Shown here: one piece after another, positions 9,141 to 16,682 of the stretch
Layout of the letters: the number at the start of each line of letters is the position of its first letter
Position numbering within the stretch: position 1 is the stretch's first letter
NCBI GenBank assembly: GCA_002439805.1
Contig: DJPQ01000046.1
Coordinates: forward strand, 1-42,932
From: Bacteroidales bacterium UBA6408
GTDB lineage: Bacteria > Bacteroidota > Bacteroidia > Bacteroidales > UBA932
DNA: 42,932 nt
Direction of reading: 5' to 3'
Program-made: the position numbers and the translations under genes
Notes under the pieces: model-generated
The model's input: the letters and a program-made list of their open reading frames with translations, nothing else
The model's database searches: none
What the model was told of the DNA's origin: nothing

Positions 9141-10613
9141 ATGGGACTCTACGACACAAGGACAAACAGGCGCAGCCTCGCGAAGACCATCGACTGGTGG
9201 CTTCTGGGCTGCTATTTCGCGCTCGTGGCAGTCGGAATCCTGAACATCTACGCCTCGGTCCATTCTGTCGATGGAGGCAACATCTTTGACCCGTCGCTGC
9301 GCAGCGGCAAGCAAATTATCTGGCTGCTGATTTCGCTCGGCGTCGGTGCACTGGTTCTGTTCGTGATTCCTCCGAGGATATATGAGGGATTCTCGCTGCC
9401 GCTCTACATCCTGATGCTCGGGCTGCTCGTGGCGGTGATTTTTCTCAGCCACGACGTCAACGGCTCGCGTTCCTGGTTCTCGCTCGGCCCGGTAAGCTTC
9501 CAGCCGGCGGAGCTGTCCAAGACCACGACATCGCTGATGCTCGCCACGCTCATGAGCCAGGTTGACTACAGGATAAACAAGACCCGGGACTTTCTGCTCA
9601 CAGCGGCGATAATACTCCTCCCGATGGCCATTATAGTGGCCCAGAAGGAAACCGGCTCGGCGCTCGTCTATTGCGGGTTCGTCTTCATGCTCTACCGCGA
9701 AGGCCTCTCGGGATGGTTCATCGTGACGGCGGGGATGGCCATACTCATATTCATCCTAACCCTCACGGTCAGCCCCTACGCGGCCATACTGGCGCTCTCG
9801 GTCGTCGTGACGGCGTACATCGCGCTCAAGGCGGGAAAGACAAAGCTTCTCCTGTTCATCGGGATTCCGGTGACGCTGCTCTTCGCATTCGTCCCGACGA
9901 TTTTCGACAGGATTGCGCAGGCCATCGGCAATCCGGACTCGCTCTTCATGAAAATAAAGCCGGTCTATCTGCTTTTTCTCACCATCCTTATAGCCGTGCC
10001 CTTCGCGCTCCGCTCCGCATTCCGCAACAGGCATTTCTACACCTACATCGCCGTCGTAGCGCTGTTTGCCGGCATAGCCTTCACCTATTCCGTCGATTTC
10101 ATCTTCAACAACATACTCCAGGACCACCAGCGCAGCCGAATCGAGGTCCTTCTCGGGCTGAAGGACGACCCGGCAGGCGTGGGCTACAACGTGAACCAGT
10201 CCATGATTGCCATCGGCTCAGGTGGATTCGCCGGCAAGGGCTATCTTCAGGGTACTCAGACAACCTACGGGTTCGTCCCCGAGCAGAGCACCGACTTCAT
10301 CTTCTGCACCGTCGGCGAGGAGTGGGGATTCCTTGGCTCGGTGGCCGTAGTACTCCTCTATGCCCTGATGATCTGGAGAATCGTCAGCGACGCGGAGCAC
10401 AGCCGCGAGGGATTCACGAGGATTTACGGATATTGCTTCGCCGGCTGCATATTCATGCACCTTTTCATCAATGTCGGAATGACCATAGGCCTCATGCCCG
10501 TCATCGGAATCCCGCTTCCGTTCATAAGCTACGGAGGCTCGTCCCTGCTGTCGTTCTCACTGATGTTCTTCATTTTCATGGCTCTGGACAAAAACGAGAG
10601 GAAATATTTTTAG
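9141..10613 (+). CDS. rodA: Rod shape-determining protein RodA, SEDS glycosyltransferase
   Basis: 490 residues, longer than the roughly 370 of enterobacterial RodA. It has ten or more hydrophobic segments. SEDS landmarks are present: SRSWFSLGPVSFQPAELSK near the N-terminal third, GKGYLQGTQTTYGFVPEQST-type sequence with D in TDFIFCTVGEEWGF, and the C-terminal GIPLPFISYGGSSLL. RodA polymerises lipid II into glycan strands and works as a pair with PBP2, which directly precedes it by 5 bp. The extra length lies in a hydrophobic middle section (about 195-300), as in other Bacteroidetes RodA proteins (from memory). Confidence 0.95.
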   Translation: MGLYDTRTNRRSLAKTIDWWLLGCYFALVAVGILNIYASVHSVDGGNIFDPSLRSGKQIIWLLISLGVGALVLFVIPPRIYEGFSLPLYILMLGLLVAVIFLSHDVNGSRSWFSLGPVSFQPAELSKTTTSLMLATLMSQVDYRINKTRDFLLTAAIILLPMAIIVAQKETGSALVYCGFVFMLYREGLSGWFIVTAGMAILIFILTLTVSPYAAILALSVVVTAYIALKAGKTKLLLFIGIPVTLLFAFVPTIFDRIAQAIGNPDSLFMKIKPVYLLFLTILIAVPFALRSAFRNRHFYTYIAVVALFAGIAFTYSVDFIFNNILQDHQRSRIEVLLGLKDDPAGVGYNVNQSMIAIGSGGFAGKGYLQGTQTTYGFVPEQSTDFIFCTVGEEWGFLGSVAVVLLYALMIWRIVSDAEHSREGFTRIYGYCFAGCIFMHLFINVGMTIGLMPVIGIPLPFISYGGSSLLSFSLMFFIFMALDKNERKYF

Positions 10614-10620
10614 CGGTTTT

Positions 10621-11742
10621 ATGAAAAAGCTGACATTTTTGACTTTCATTCTCCTTCTCGGGATTTTCCCGTTCGGAGGAGGCGGAATCTATATGTCCGC
10701 GCAGACTCTTGGAGAGAAAATCGACTGGGACAATGACATACGGAACATAAGGCTTAACGACATTCCGTCCTTCAGGTACAAATACGACGACTACCTCCAG
10801 TTCACCCCTGCCGCGGCAATGATTCTGATGCGCGCCTGCGGCGTGGAAGGAAGAAACGGCGGATGGGGTCATTGGCTCGGCGCGGAGGCGTTCTCCGCAG
10901 GAATCATGTCCATTGCCGTGAACGGGATAAAGTACAGCGTCAGAAGGCTGCGCCCGGACGGCAGCACGCGCAATTCATTTCCGTCGGGACACACCGCGAC
11001 GGCGTTCATGTGCGCGACGATGCTTCACAAGGAGTACGGCTGGCGCTCCCCGTGGATAAGCTTCGCGGGCTATGCCGCCGCGACCATAACCGGAGCGTCA
11101 AGGATAATGAACCACAGGCATTGGCACACCGACATTCTCGCCGGCGCAATCATAGGCGTCGGCTCGGTCGAGCTCGGCTACCTCATCAGCGACGCGATTT
11201 TCAAGAAGAAGAACATCTCCGACGCATGGAAGCCGCTTCAGTTCGACGAGGACAGGTCCCTGAGCTACTGTTCCCTCGAATCCCTCTACGGCCACCGCTA
11301 CGGCATAGGTCCCCACGGCCGCCTGTCGGGAGGTCTCGCCGCCGTTCAGGCCGACATTCCGTTCCATCCCAGAGTCTCCGCCCGCATCCGCCTCGGCATC
11401 AGTTCCCTGCGCGACCGTGACACCGCCTCCGAAACCGCCTCTGAACTCGGCCTGACCGCCAACTTCTACGACTACCTCGCCGGAGCGGTCTTCAACTGGC
11501 CGTTCGCCAAAGTACTCTATGCCGAGGCCGGAGCGCTGGTCGGCGGAGGCTACCGCAGCCCGCGCTGTCCCGAAGCCATGAAGCCGCTGATAAACAGAGG
11601 CTACGGCGAGTTCCTCTGCGGCGGCTCCTTCGGCATCCGCCTCGGCTGCAACTTCCGCCTGAAGCTCCACGCCGAGTACAACCTGATGCTCCCCCTCAAC
11701 CACTCCCTCCTCCTCGCCTTCGGCAGCGGCTTCTTCTGGTAG
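10621..11742 (+). CDS. PAP2-family phosphatase with C-terminal beta-barrel-like domain
   Basis: 373 residues. A signal peptide (about 1-27) is followed by a type 2 phosphatidic acid phosphatase domain with all three catalytic motifs: KYSVRRLRP near 104, PSGHTATAF near 121 and SRIMNHRHWHTD near 160. Such enzymes remove phosphate from undecaprenyl pyrophosphate, phosphatidylglycerol phosphate or lipid A. The last 130 or so residues are not part of the PAP2 fold. They alternate polar and hydrophobic residues, are rich in Gly, Tyr and Phe, and end in GSGFFW, as outer-membrane barrels do (terminal aromatic). It starts 8 bp after rodA, so it is likely co-transcribed with the elongasome. A role in lipid-carrier recycling is inference. 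Confidence 0.8.
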   Translation: MKKLTFLTFILLLGIFPFGGGGIYMSAQTLGEKIDWDNDIRNIRLNDIPSFRYKYDDYLQFTPAAAMILMRACGVEGRNGGWGHWLGAEAFSAGIMSIAVNGIKYSVRRLRPDGSTRNSFPSGHTATAFMCATMLHKEYGWRSPWISFAGYAAATITGASRIMNHRHWHTDILAGAIIGVGSVELGYLISDAIFKKKNISDAWKPLQFDEDRSLSYCSLESLYGHRYGIGPHGRLSGGLAAVQADIPFHPRVSARIRLGISSLRDRDTASETASELGLTANFYDYLAGAVFNWPFAKVLYAEAGALVGGGYRSPRCPEAMKPLINRGYGEFLCGGSFGIRLGCNFRLKLHAEYNLMLPLNHSLLLAFGSGFFW

Positions 11743-11747
11743 CAGCA

Positions 11748-13304
11748 CTAATCGCGGACAGGTGCAGGAATGCCCTTGCGGAGGAGCGCCCAGGCGGAGG
11801 CGAGGTAGCCGAGGAGGAGGACGGTGTGAACCCCGAGCTTCCACCGGAGGAGGTGGCGGTCGGTGTCCCAGCCGGCGAAGTGGAAAAGCTGTGTGTCAAT
11901 CATGGTCGCGATGCCGTAGAAGAGGAACATCAGGGCGAGCGTGCCGAGGATGCGGTCCCAGCGGTAGGGAATCGGCCAGTGCTTCTGCCCGAGGACCGCG
12001 CTGAGGACGAACATCGTCACATAGCTGGCGAGATGCCCGAAGGCCGCCGCCCAATAGGAATACTTAGGCATGAAGACGAGATTGACGACGAGCGTCACGA
12101 CAAGACCCGCCGAGGTAATCCAGATTGCCATGTTCGTCTTGCCGGAGAGCTTATACCACATCGACACATTGAAGAGCATCCCCAGAATCATGTAGGAGAA
12201 GAGCATTATCGGAACCACGCCGACCCCGCTGCGGAAATCGCGTCCGAGAAGCAGCGAGATGATGTCTATATAATATATGACTCCAAGGAACACGAGTCCG
12301 CAGAACGCCGTGAAGAGTTCCATGACCCTCGCGTAGAGTTCCTTGCTGCCCCGGTCCTTCGCCCGCTGGAAAAAGAACGGCTCGGCCGCGAAGCGGAACA
12401 TCTGGATGAAGAGGTTCATAATGACCGCGAGTTTCACCGCCGCCTGAAACACGCCGAGGCTCGACTGCCACTGCTCCGCGTTGGTGTCGAGGAAGCGGAA
12501 GAGTATGCGGTCGAGGAAGTCGTTGACTATCCCGGGGAGAGCCGCCACCATAAGAGGCAGGGAATATGTGAGCATCTGCCGGAGCAGCCGTCCGTCGAAC
12601 TCGAAGTTCAGTCGTATGAGGTCAGGAATGAAAAGCAGCGCACAGACTATGCAGCTGAGGAAAATCGCGAAAATCACATAGCTGAAGTCGGGAGTCGGAC
12701 TTATGAAATGGAGCAGCCACACATCAGAAGGAGTGAGCTGCGACACCTCGACCCCGAGGGCGGCCGCCCGGCGGGAACAGAAGGACACGAACGGGAAGAA
12801 AAGCAGGATGTTCGCGCCCGTCTCCACCAGAATCTTCACTGTCTTGAACACCGCGAACCTGACGGCGCGGTGCTCCTGCCGGAGCTTCGCGAACAGGATG
12901 GCAGTGATGCTGTCGAGCGCGAGTATGCCGCCCATATACATAATGCAGCTTCCGTAGCCGTCGTAGCCCAGAAGATGCGCAAGCGGCTTCGCGAAGACAA
13001 TCATGAGCGCGAGGAAGGCGAAGCTCACCGCGCTCACCATCGCGAGGGCGCTCGAATATACCCTGTTCGGCTGCGCTCCCTCCTTGTTGGCGAAGCGGAA
13101 GCACCCTGTCTCCAGCCCCATGACTAGAACCACCTGCAGCACGGCTATGTAGGCCATGAACTCGGTCACCACTCCATAGCTCGCCGTGGTGAGCAGCCTC
13201 GTGTAGAACGGAACGAAGAGGAAGTTTATTATGCGGGCGAGTATCGTGCTCAGCCCATAGACGGCGGTCTCCCCCGCCAGCTGTTTCAAAGGATTCTTTG
13301 CCAT
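11748..13304 (-). CDS. Polysaccharide flippase, Wzx/MATE-like (MOP superfamily)
   Basis: 518 residues with about 12-14 hydrophobic segments. The N-terminal signature LAGETAVYGLSTILARIINFLFVPFYTRLL is typical of the polysaccharide biosynthesis protein family (Pfam Polysacc_synt). These proteins flip undecaprenyl-linked O-antigen or capsule units across the inner membrane. No glycosyltransferases lie nearby, so the substrate is unknown. Its 3' end faces the PAP2 gene with only 5 bp between the stop codons. A minus-strand TACTTTTG at 13316-13309 sits so close to the ATG that the mRNA may have almost no leader. Confidence 0.87.
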   Translation of the reverse strand: MAKNPLKQLAGETAVYGLSTILARIINFLFVPFYTRLLTTASYGVVTEFMAYIAVLQVVLVMGLETGCFRFANKEGAQPNRVYSSALAMVSAVSFAFLALMIVFAKPLAHLLGYDGYGSCIMYMGGILALDSITAILFAKLRQEHRAVRFAVFKTVKILVETGANILLFFPFVSFCSRRAAALGVEVSQLTPSDVWLLHFISPTPDFSYVIFAIFLSCIVCALLFIPDLIRLNFEFDGRLLRQMLTYSLPLMVAALPGIVNDFLDRILFRFLDTNAEQWQSSLGVFQAAVKLAVIMNLFIQMFRFAAEPFFFQRAKDRGSKELYARVMELFTAFCGLVFLGVIYYIDIISLLLGRDFRSGVGVVPIMLFSYMILGMLFNVSMWYKLSGKTNMAIWITSAGLVVTLVVNLVFMPKYSYWAAAFGHLASYVTMFVLSAVLGQKHWPIPYRWDRILGTLALMFLFYGIATMIDTQLFHFAGWDTDRHLLRWKLGVHTVLLLGYLASAWALLRKGIPAPVRD

Positions 13305-13308
13305 AATG

Positions 13309-13316
13309 CAAAAGTA
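13309..13316 (-). promoter_or_regulatory. Possible -7 element immediately upstream of the flippase start
   Basis: TACTTTTG on the minus strand fits TAnnTTTG and ends 5 bp before the ATG at 13304. In this promoter type transcription starts a few bases after the -7 box, which would make the mRNA leaderless or nearly so. No TTTG is found at -33 (TGTT only). Confidence 0.35.
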
Positions 13317-13348
13317 GTCAATTTTTATATATTTTTAACAGGCCACCG

Positions 13349-13379
13349 CTTGCGAAGCAAATGGTTTTTTCTAACTTTG
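13349..13379 (+). promoter_or_regulatory. Promoter of the cyclophilin-HAD pair
   Basis: CTTG at 13349-13352, 19 bp, then a perfect TAACTTTG at 13372-13379. This fits the Bacteroidetes housekeeping consensus with one mismatch in -33. It lies inside the upstream extension of the cyclophilin reading frame, and so supports the downstream ATG at 13430 as the true start. Confidence 0.65.
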
Positions 13380-13429
13380 CACGTCAAAATCCGGAGGAGA
13401 ATCCCTCCGCGCAAATCAGGAAACCATAT

Positions 13430-14197
13430 ATGAGAAGAACAGGAATCATCTTAGCGGCAGCCATAACTGTATGTTTATGCGCCGCCTCATGCGGTAATGG
13501 CAGACGCGCGAAGAAAGCTGCGGAAGAACAGAAAGACAGTATAATTATGGTACAGAACAGCGAACCGGAATTCGACATCGTCACGACGGAGGGAACAATC
13601 CGCGTGAGACTCTACAGCAAGACCCCGAGGCACAGGGACAATTTCTGCAGGCTCGTGAGCGAGCATTACTATGACAGCCTGCTCTTCCACAGGGTCATCA
13701 ACGGCTTCATGATTCAGACCGGAGACCCATACACCCGCGACAGCTCCAAGACCGAGCTCTACGGACAGGGCGGCCCGGACTACACGATTCCGGCGGAGTT
13801 CGTCAGCGAATACTACCACAAGAAGGGAGCGCTCGCCGCCGCTCGCCGGGGGGATGTCGCCAATCCGCGCAAGTCCTCAAGCGGCTCGCAGTTCTACATA
13901 GTTCAGGACGAGATGAACTGCATACACCTCGACGGGCAATACACCGTGTTCGGAGAGACAATCGACGGTCTGGACGTGATAGACAGGATTGCCGCCGCGC
14001 CGACGGACAGGAGGGACAGGCCGGTGAAAGACATCCGCATCATCACGATAAGGCCGGTCGAGACGCCGCAGGCCGGGGAACAGTCGGACAGCGCCGGAGT
14101 TCAGACGGCCGACAGCCTCGCGGTTCATAATGCGGACAGCACCGCTGCTCCGGAGGTCGGCAGCCTCGCGAAGGAAACGGAAGTGAAGAAAGACTAA
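13430..14197 (+). CDS. Cyclophilin-type peptidylprolyl isomerase, lipoprotein
   Basis: 255 residues from the ATG at 13430. The frame is open from 13361, but a promoter overlaps that part. A lipoprotein signal (IILAAAITVCLCAASC) suggests export and lipidation. The cyclophilin domain (about 40-200) has FHRVINGFMIQTGDP and SSGSQFYIVQ, which form the active site for cis-trans proline isomerisation. The acidic, Ala/Ser-rich tail after about 210 looks like a flexible linker and is not conserved. It would help fold exported proteins. The HAD gene follows after 18 bp and is probably in the same transcript. Confidence 0.9.
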   Translation: MRRTGIILAAAITVCLCAASCGNGRRAKKAAEEQKDSIIMVQNSEPEFDIVTTEGTIRVRLYSKTPRHRDNFCRLVSEHYYDSLLFHRVINGFMIQTGDPYTRDSSKTELYGQGGPDYTIPAEFVSEYYHKKGALAAARRGDVANPRKSSSGSQFYIVQDEMNCIHLDGQYTVFGETIDGLDVIDRIAAAPTDRRDRPVKDIRIITIRPVETPQAGEQSDSAGVQTADSLAVHNADSTAAPEVGSLAKETEVKKD

Positions 14198-14215
14198 ACG
14201 GCGGGAGGAAAGGAA

Positions 14216-14908
14216 ATGACGAAAAAAATAATCTTTTTCGACGCCGACGACACGCTCTGGGAAAACGAGGGCTACTTCAGAAACGCTGAAAAGGAATTTG
14301 CCGGGCTCCTGGACAGGGACGCCGAGGCGGAAGCCGTACAGCGGACCCTCTGGGAGAAACAGGAGGCGAACATCCCCCTCTTCGGCTACGGCTCCAAGAC
14401 CTATATGCTCGGGATGACCGACACTGCGGTGGAACTCTGCGGAGGAAGCCTGAGAGAGGACATATACTATGGTATAAAGAAAATCATCACCGATCTGGCC
14501 TTCCACGAGCTGCACATAATAAAAGGAGTGGAGCGGACTCTTGAGACCGTGCGCGGAATGGGATGGGAGATGGCCGTGGCGACGAAGGGCGACCTGACGG
14601 AGCAGATGGGAAAGTACCGCCAGTGCGGACTTGACCGCTACTTCCACCACATCGAGGTGCTGGAGAACAAGGACAGGAGGAACTATCTCGAACTCTGCCG
14701 CAAGTTCGACATCGTCCCCGAAGAACTGGTGATGGTCGGCAACTCGGTCAAGTCGGACATCATCCCGGTGATTGAAATCGGAGGCCGCGCGATTCATGTC
14801 CCGCACGAGATGGTCTGGGCGCACGAGTTCGCCGATATGCCGGACTCCGACAGGGTCTTTGAAGTCGAATCCATCACAGATGTGCCCCACATCATCAGCC
14901 ATTTCTGA
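14216..14908 (+). CDS. HAD-superfamily phosphatase
   Basis: 230 residues. HAD motif I is FFDADDTLW with nucleophile Asp9 and acid/base Asp11. Motif II is VATKGD near 122-127, the motif III Lys is probably in the ENKDRRNY region, and motif IV is MVGNSVKSDIIP near 175-186. The cap is a helical C1 insert (about 20-90). Substrates of such enzymes are small phosphorylated metabolites and cannot be read from the sequence. It is probably co-transcribed with the upstream cyclophilin. Confidence 0.87.
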   Translation: MTKKIIFFDADDTLWENEGYFRNAEKEFAGLLDRDAEAEAVQRTLWEKQEANIPLFGYGSKTYMLGMTDTAVELCGGSLREDIYYGIKKIITDLAFHELHIIKGVERTLETVRGMGWEMAVATKGDLTEQMGKYRQCGLDRYFHHIEVLENKDRRNYLELCRKFDIVPEELVMVGNSVKSDIIPVIEIGGRAIHVPHEMVWAHEFADMPDSDRVFEVESITDVPHIISHF

Positions 14909-15007
14909 AAATGAAACACGAGTCTTTGCTACATCACGGGGAAGAAATAGCATTCATCCCAAGGAAAATGCGAATTTTCATCTATTTTTGAACAGATTTC
15001 ACGACTT

Positions 15008-15023
15008 TGGCACAGACATTGCA
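15008..15023 (+). promoter_or_regulatory. Sigma-54 (RpoN) type -24/-12 promoter
   Basis: TGGCAC at 15008-15013, five bases, then TTGCA at 15019-15023. The invariant GG (15009-15010) and GC (15021-15022) are exactly 10 nt apart, as in the consensus TGGCAC-N5-TTGCA. The base before the -24 box is T, also consensus. Expected start of transcription is about 15034. An inverted repeat GAAAAT-N4-ATTTTC lies upstream at 14964-14979 and could bind an activator. No coding region follows; the transcript would end at the terminator near 15114. Confidence 0.6.
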
Positions 15024-15033
15024 AATGAATTTC

Positions 15034-15114
15034 GTCGAATAGTTTTTTCATAGGTTAAGTTTTAGGTTAGAATTTGAATCGCGCTCGGTGTGAATCAAGC
15101 GCGATTCTCTTTTT
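15034..15114 (+). ncRNA. Candidate sigma-54-dependent small RNA, about 80 nt
   Basis: This is the interval from the predicted start of the sigma-54-type promoter to the T-run of a strong intrinsic terminator. It contains no plausible open reading frame. The 5' half is T-rich and AT-rich, with a direct repeat-like AGGTTAAGT / AGGTTAGAA pair that would be single-stranded and could base-pair with mRNAs. The 3' half is the terminator stem. The layout matches a stand-alone regulatory RNA. I do not recognise a named family with certainty. Confidence 0.5.
15076..15114 (+). terminator. Intrinsic terminator of the candidate sRNA
   Basis: A perfect 10-bp stem GAATCGCGCT / AGCGCGATTC (15076-15085 and 15098-15107) with a 12-nt loop, followed directly by TCTTTTT. 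It lies about 165 bp after the HAD gene and so could also stop read-through from it. Confidence 0.8.
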
Positions 15115-15160
15115 ACCTTCAACTTTCCCATTATTTATGCTGGCTTTCGGGATAAAACGC

Positions 15161-15168
15161 TATCTTTG
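15161..15168 (+). promoter_or_regulatory. Possible -7 element upstream of the ATPase stub
   Basis: TATCTTTG fits TAnnTTTG and lies 42 bp before the decayed ATPase start at 15211. No convincing -33 TTTG is seen. It may be a relic of that gene's promoter. Confidence 0.35.
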
Positions 15169-15210
15169 CGGTGCAAAATGTGATACCAATATCAAAAAAA
15201 ACTCCCTAAA

Positions 15211-15309
15211 ATGATATTTGAACGTAAGAAATATTTGAACGAACTTATCGCAGGACGTGGAAATGGACTTGTGAAGATTATAACTGCATTGCGCGTTATA
15301 AATATATGA
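15211..15309 (+). pseudogene. 5' stub of an AAA-type ATPase gene
   Basis: An ATG followed by 31 further codons reads MIFERKKYLNELIA, then NGLVKIITALRVIN, and stops. This closely resembles the first 30 residues of the Bacteroidales ATPases with a DUF4143-like C-terminus, where the segment would continue into a Walker A loop (ITGIRRCGKS from family memory). Here the reading breaks just before the P-loop, and nothing of the rest is recognisable up to 15373. It is AT-richer than its neighbours. The intact ATPase at 15459 belongs to a related family, so this may be the remains of an earlier paralogue at the same locus. Confidence 0.5.
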
Positions 15310-15373
15310 ACGCAAACAATATGGCCCAGACGTGAAGCAGGGCTCGTCAGTCCCAAAATTACGCCAATTTTTA

Positions 15374-15417
15374 GGATTATAATCCCAAAATTCATATAAA
15401 ATTTGGGATTATAATCC
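15374..15417 (+). promoter_or_regulatory. Twin palindromic operator
   Basis: Two copies of the perfect 12-bp palindrome GGATTATAATCC lie at 15374-15385 and 15406-15417, 32 bp apart centre to centre, or about three helical turns. With their inner flanks (CCAAA / TTTGG) they form a larger inverted repeat with 16-bp perfect arms and a 12-nt loop. The second palindrome lies exactly between the -33 and -7 boxes of the ATPase promoter, so a bound dimer there would block transcription. The regulator is unknown. Confidence 0.6.
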
Positions 15418-15433
15418 ATTTTACTTACCTTTG
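15402..15433 (+). promoter_or_regulatory. Promoter of the DUF4143 ATPase
   Basis: TTTG at 15402-15405, 20 bp, then TACCTTTG at 15426-15433: a full match to the Bacteroidetes consensus. Transcription would start near 15439, about 20 nt before the ATG at 15459. The spacer holds the second palindrome of the twin operator. Confidence 0.7.
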
Positions 15434-15458
15434 CCACAACAATTAAAATCATAAGGAT

Positions 15459-16586
15459 ATGATAAGGCGCACTTTACAGGATGTGATAGAGAATGACATG
15501 TTTCAAGGAAAGGCGATCATTGTCATCGGAGCCAGGCAGGTCGGGAAAAGCACTTTGTTCAAGATGCTTCTGGAGCACCGCGACGAGCCTGTTCTCCGAA
15601 TGAATTGTGACGAGCCCGAAGTCAGGACTCTGCTGACGGATGCCGGTACATCGGACTTGAAGCTGCTCATCGGAAAGAACAAGATTGTGATGATTGACGA
15701 GGCCCAGTCAGTTCCGGGAATCGGAATGACACTGAAGCGCATAGTTGACAATTTTCCCGACATTCAGCTGCTTGTCGCCGGTTCATCTTCATTTGAACTC
15801 AGGAACAAATTGAATGAGCCTCTGACAGGCAGGAAATTTGAGTATCAGCTTTTTCCAATTTCATCCGCCGAGATTTGTGCATCAGAAGGACTGCTCACTG
15901 TCAGACAGACTCTTGAACAGAGACTGATTTACGGATCATATCCGGAAGTTTTCTCCCGCCCGGAAGAATCGAAGAAGATATTGATGGACATCGCAGGGAG
16001 CTACCTATATAAAGATCTGCTTGCCATAGAGGACATCCGCAGACCCGCCCTGCTCGAAAAGCTTCTGATCGCCCTCGCCCTGCAGCTGTCATCCGAAGTG
16101 TCCTACAACGAACTCGCCCAGACCATAGGAACGGACAACAAGACAGTGGAGAAATACATTGACCTGCTGGAAAAGTGTTTCGTCGTGTTTCGCCTCAACG
16201 GATTCAGCCGTAACCTGCGGACAGAACTAAAAAAAAGCAAAAAGATATATTTCTACGACAACGGCATCCGTAACGCAATTCTTCAGAACTTCGCCCCCCT
16301 CTCAATGCGTCAGGACACAGGAGCGCTGTGGGAGAACTTTGTGATAGGAGAACGGATGAAACAGAATCATTATGCCGGGAATTTGGCGAAAAGCTATTTC
16401 TGGCGCACCACCCAGCAGCAGGAAATTGACTATGTAGAAGAGAAAGACGGACGCTTCACCTTATTCGAGATGAAGTTCAACCCGAAAAAAGCCTCAACTA
16501 AATTGCCCAAAGCATTCCTCGAAACCTATGACGTCGAGCAGACCGCCATCGTCACTCCCGACAACTGGACTGAATGGCTACTGTGA
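15459..16586 (+). CDS. AAA-type ATPase with DUF4143 domain
   Basis: 375 residues. The N-terminal AAA_14 domain has Walker A GARQVGKS at about 24-31 and Walker B IVMIDEAQ at about 75-82, followed by a sensor-like LLVAGSSSFEL. The C-terminal DUF4143 region (about 190-340) contains a winged-helix-like segment (SYNELAQTIGTDNKTVEKYIDLLEK) and an EIDYVEEKDGRFTLFEMKF stretch that looks like a PD-(D/E)XK-type core (D-x-E-x-K). The role of this large family is not settled; many members sit alone in variable regions and look self-regulated. The promoter here carries twin palindromes, and the HTH-like part could bind them, but that is speculation. Confidence 0.82.
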   Translation: MIRRTLQDVIENDMFQGKAIIVIGARQVGKSTLFKMLLEHRDEPVLRMNCDEPEVRTLLTDAGTSDLKLLIGKNKIVMIDEAQSVPGIGMTLKRIVDNFPDIQLLVAGSSSFELRNKLNEPLTGRKFEYQLFPISSAEICASEGLLTVRQTLEQRLIYGSYPEVFSRPEESKKILMDIAGSYLYKDLLAIEDIRRPALLEKLLIALALQLSSEVSYNELAQTIGTDNKTVEKYIDLLEKCFVVFRLNGFSRNLRTELKKSKKIYFYDNGIRNAILQNFAPLSMRQDTGALWENFVIGERMKQNHYAGNLAKSYFWRTTQQQEIDYVEEKDGRFTLFEMKFNPKKASTKLPKAFLETYDVEQTAIVTPDNWTEWLL

Positions 16587-16632
16587 TGGCGCGATGCCGT
16601 AACTTTCATCGGCAAGATTTCGAGAAAATTTG

Positions 16633-16640
16633 TATCTTTG
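16633..16640 (+). promoter_or_regulatory. Likely -7 element of the exbB operon
   Basis: TATCTTTG fits TAnnTTTG and lies 42 bp before the exbB start. The -33 region has only TTTC at a long spacing, so this is a partial match. Confidence 0.4.
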
Positions 16641-16682
16641 CAGGTTATTTGGAATTTTTGAAAAAATTTAAAATTTAGGGAT

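Noticed and set aside
11826..13127. 433-codon open frame on the plus strand across the flippase
   Set aside because: Antisense shadow: composition dominated by Glu, His and Arg, no recognisable domain, while the opposite strand has a clear membrane transporter.
13877..14953. 358-codon minus-strand frame across the cyclophilin and HAD genes
   Set aside because: Runs antisense to two genes with intact catalytic motifs and spans their intergenic gap; no homology seen.
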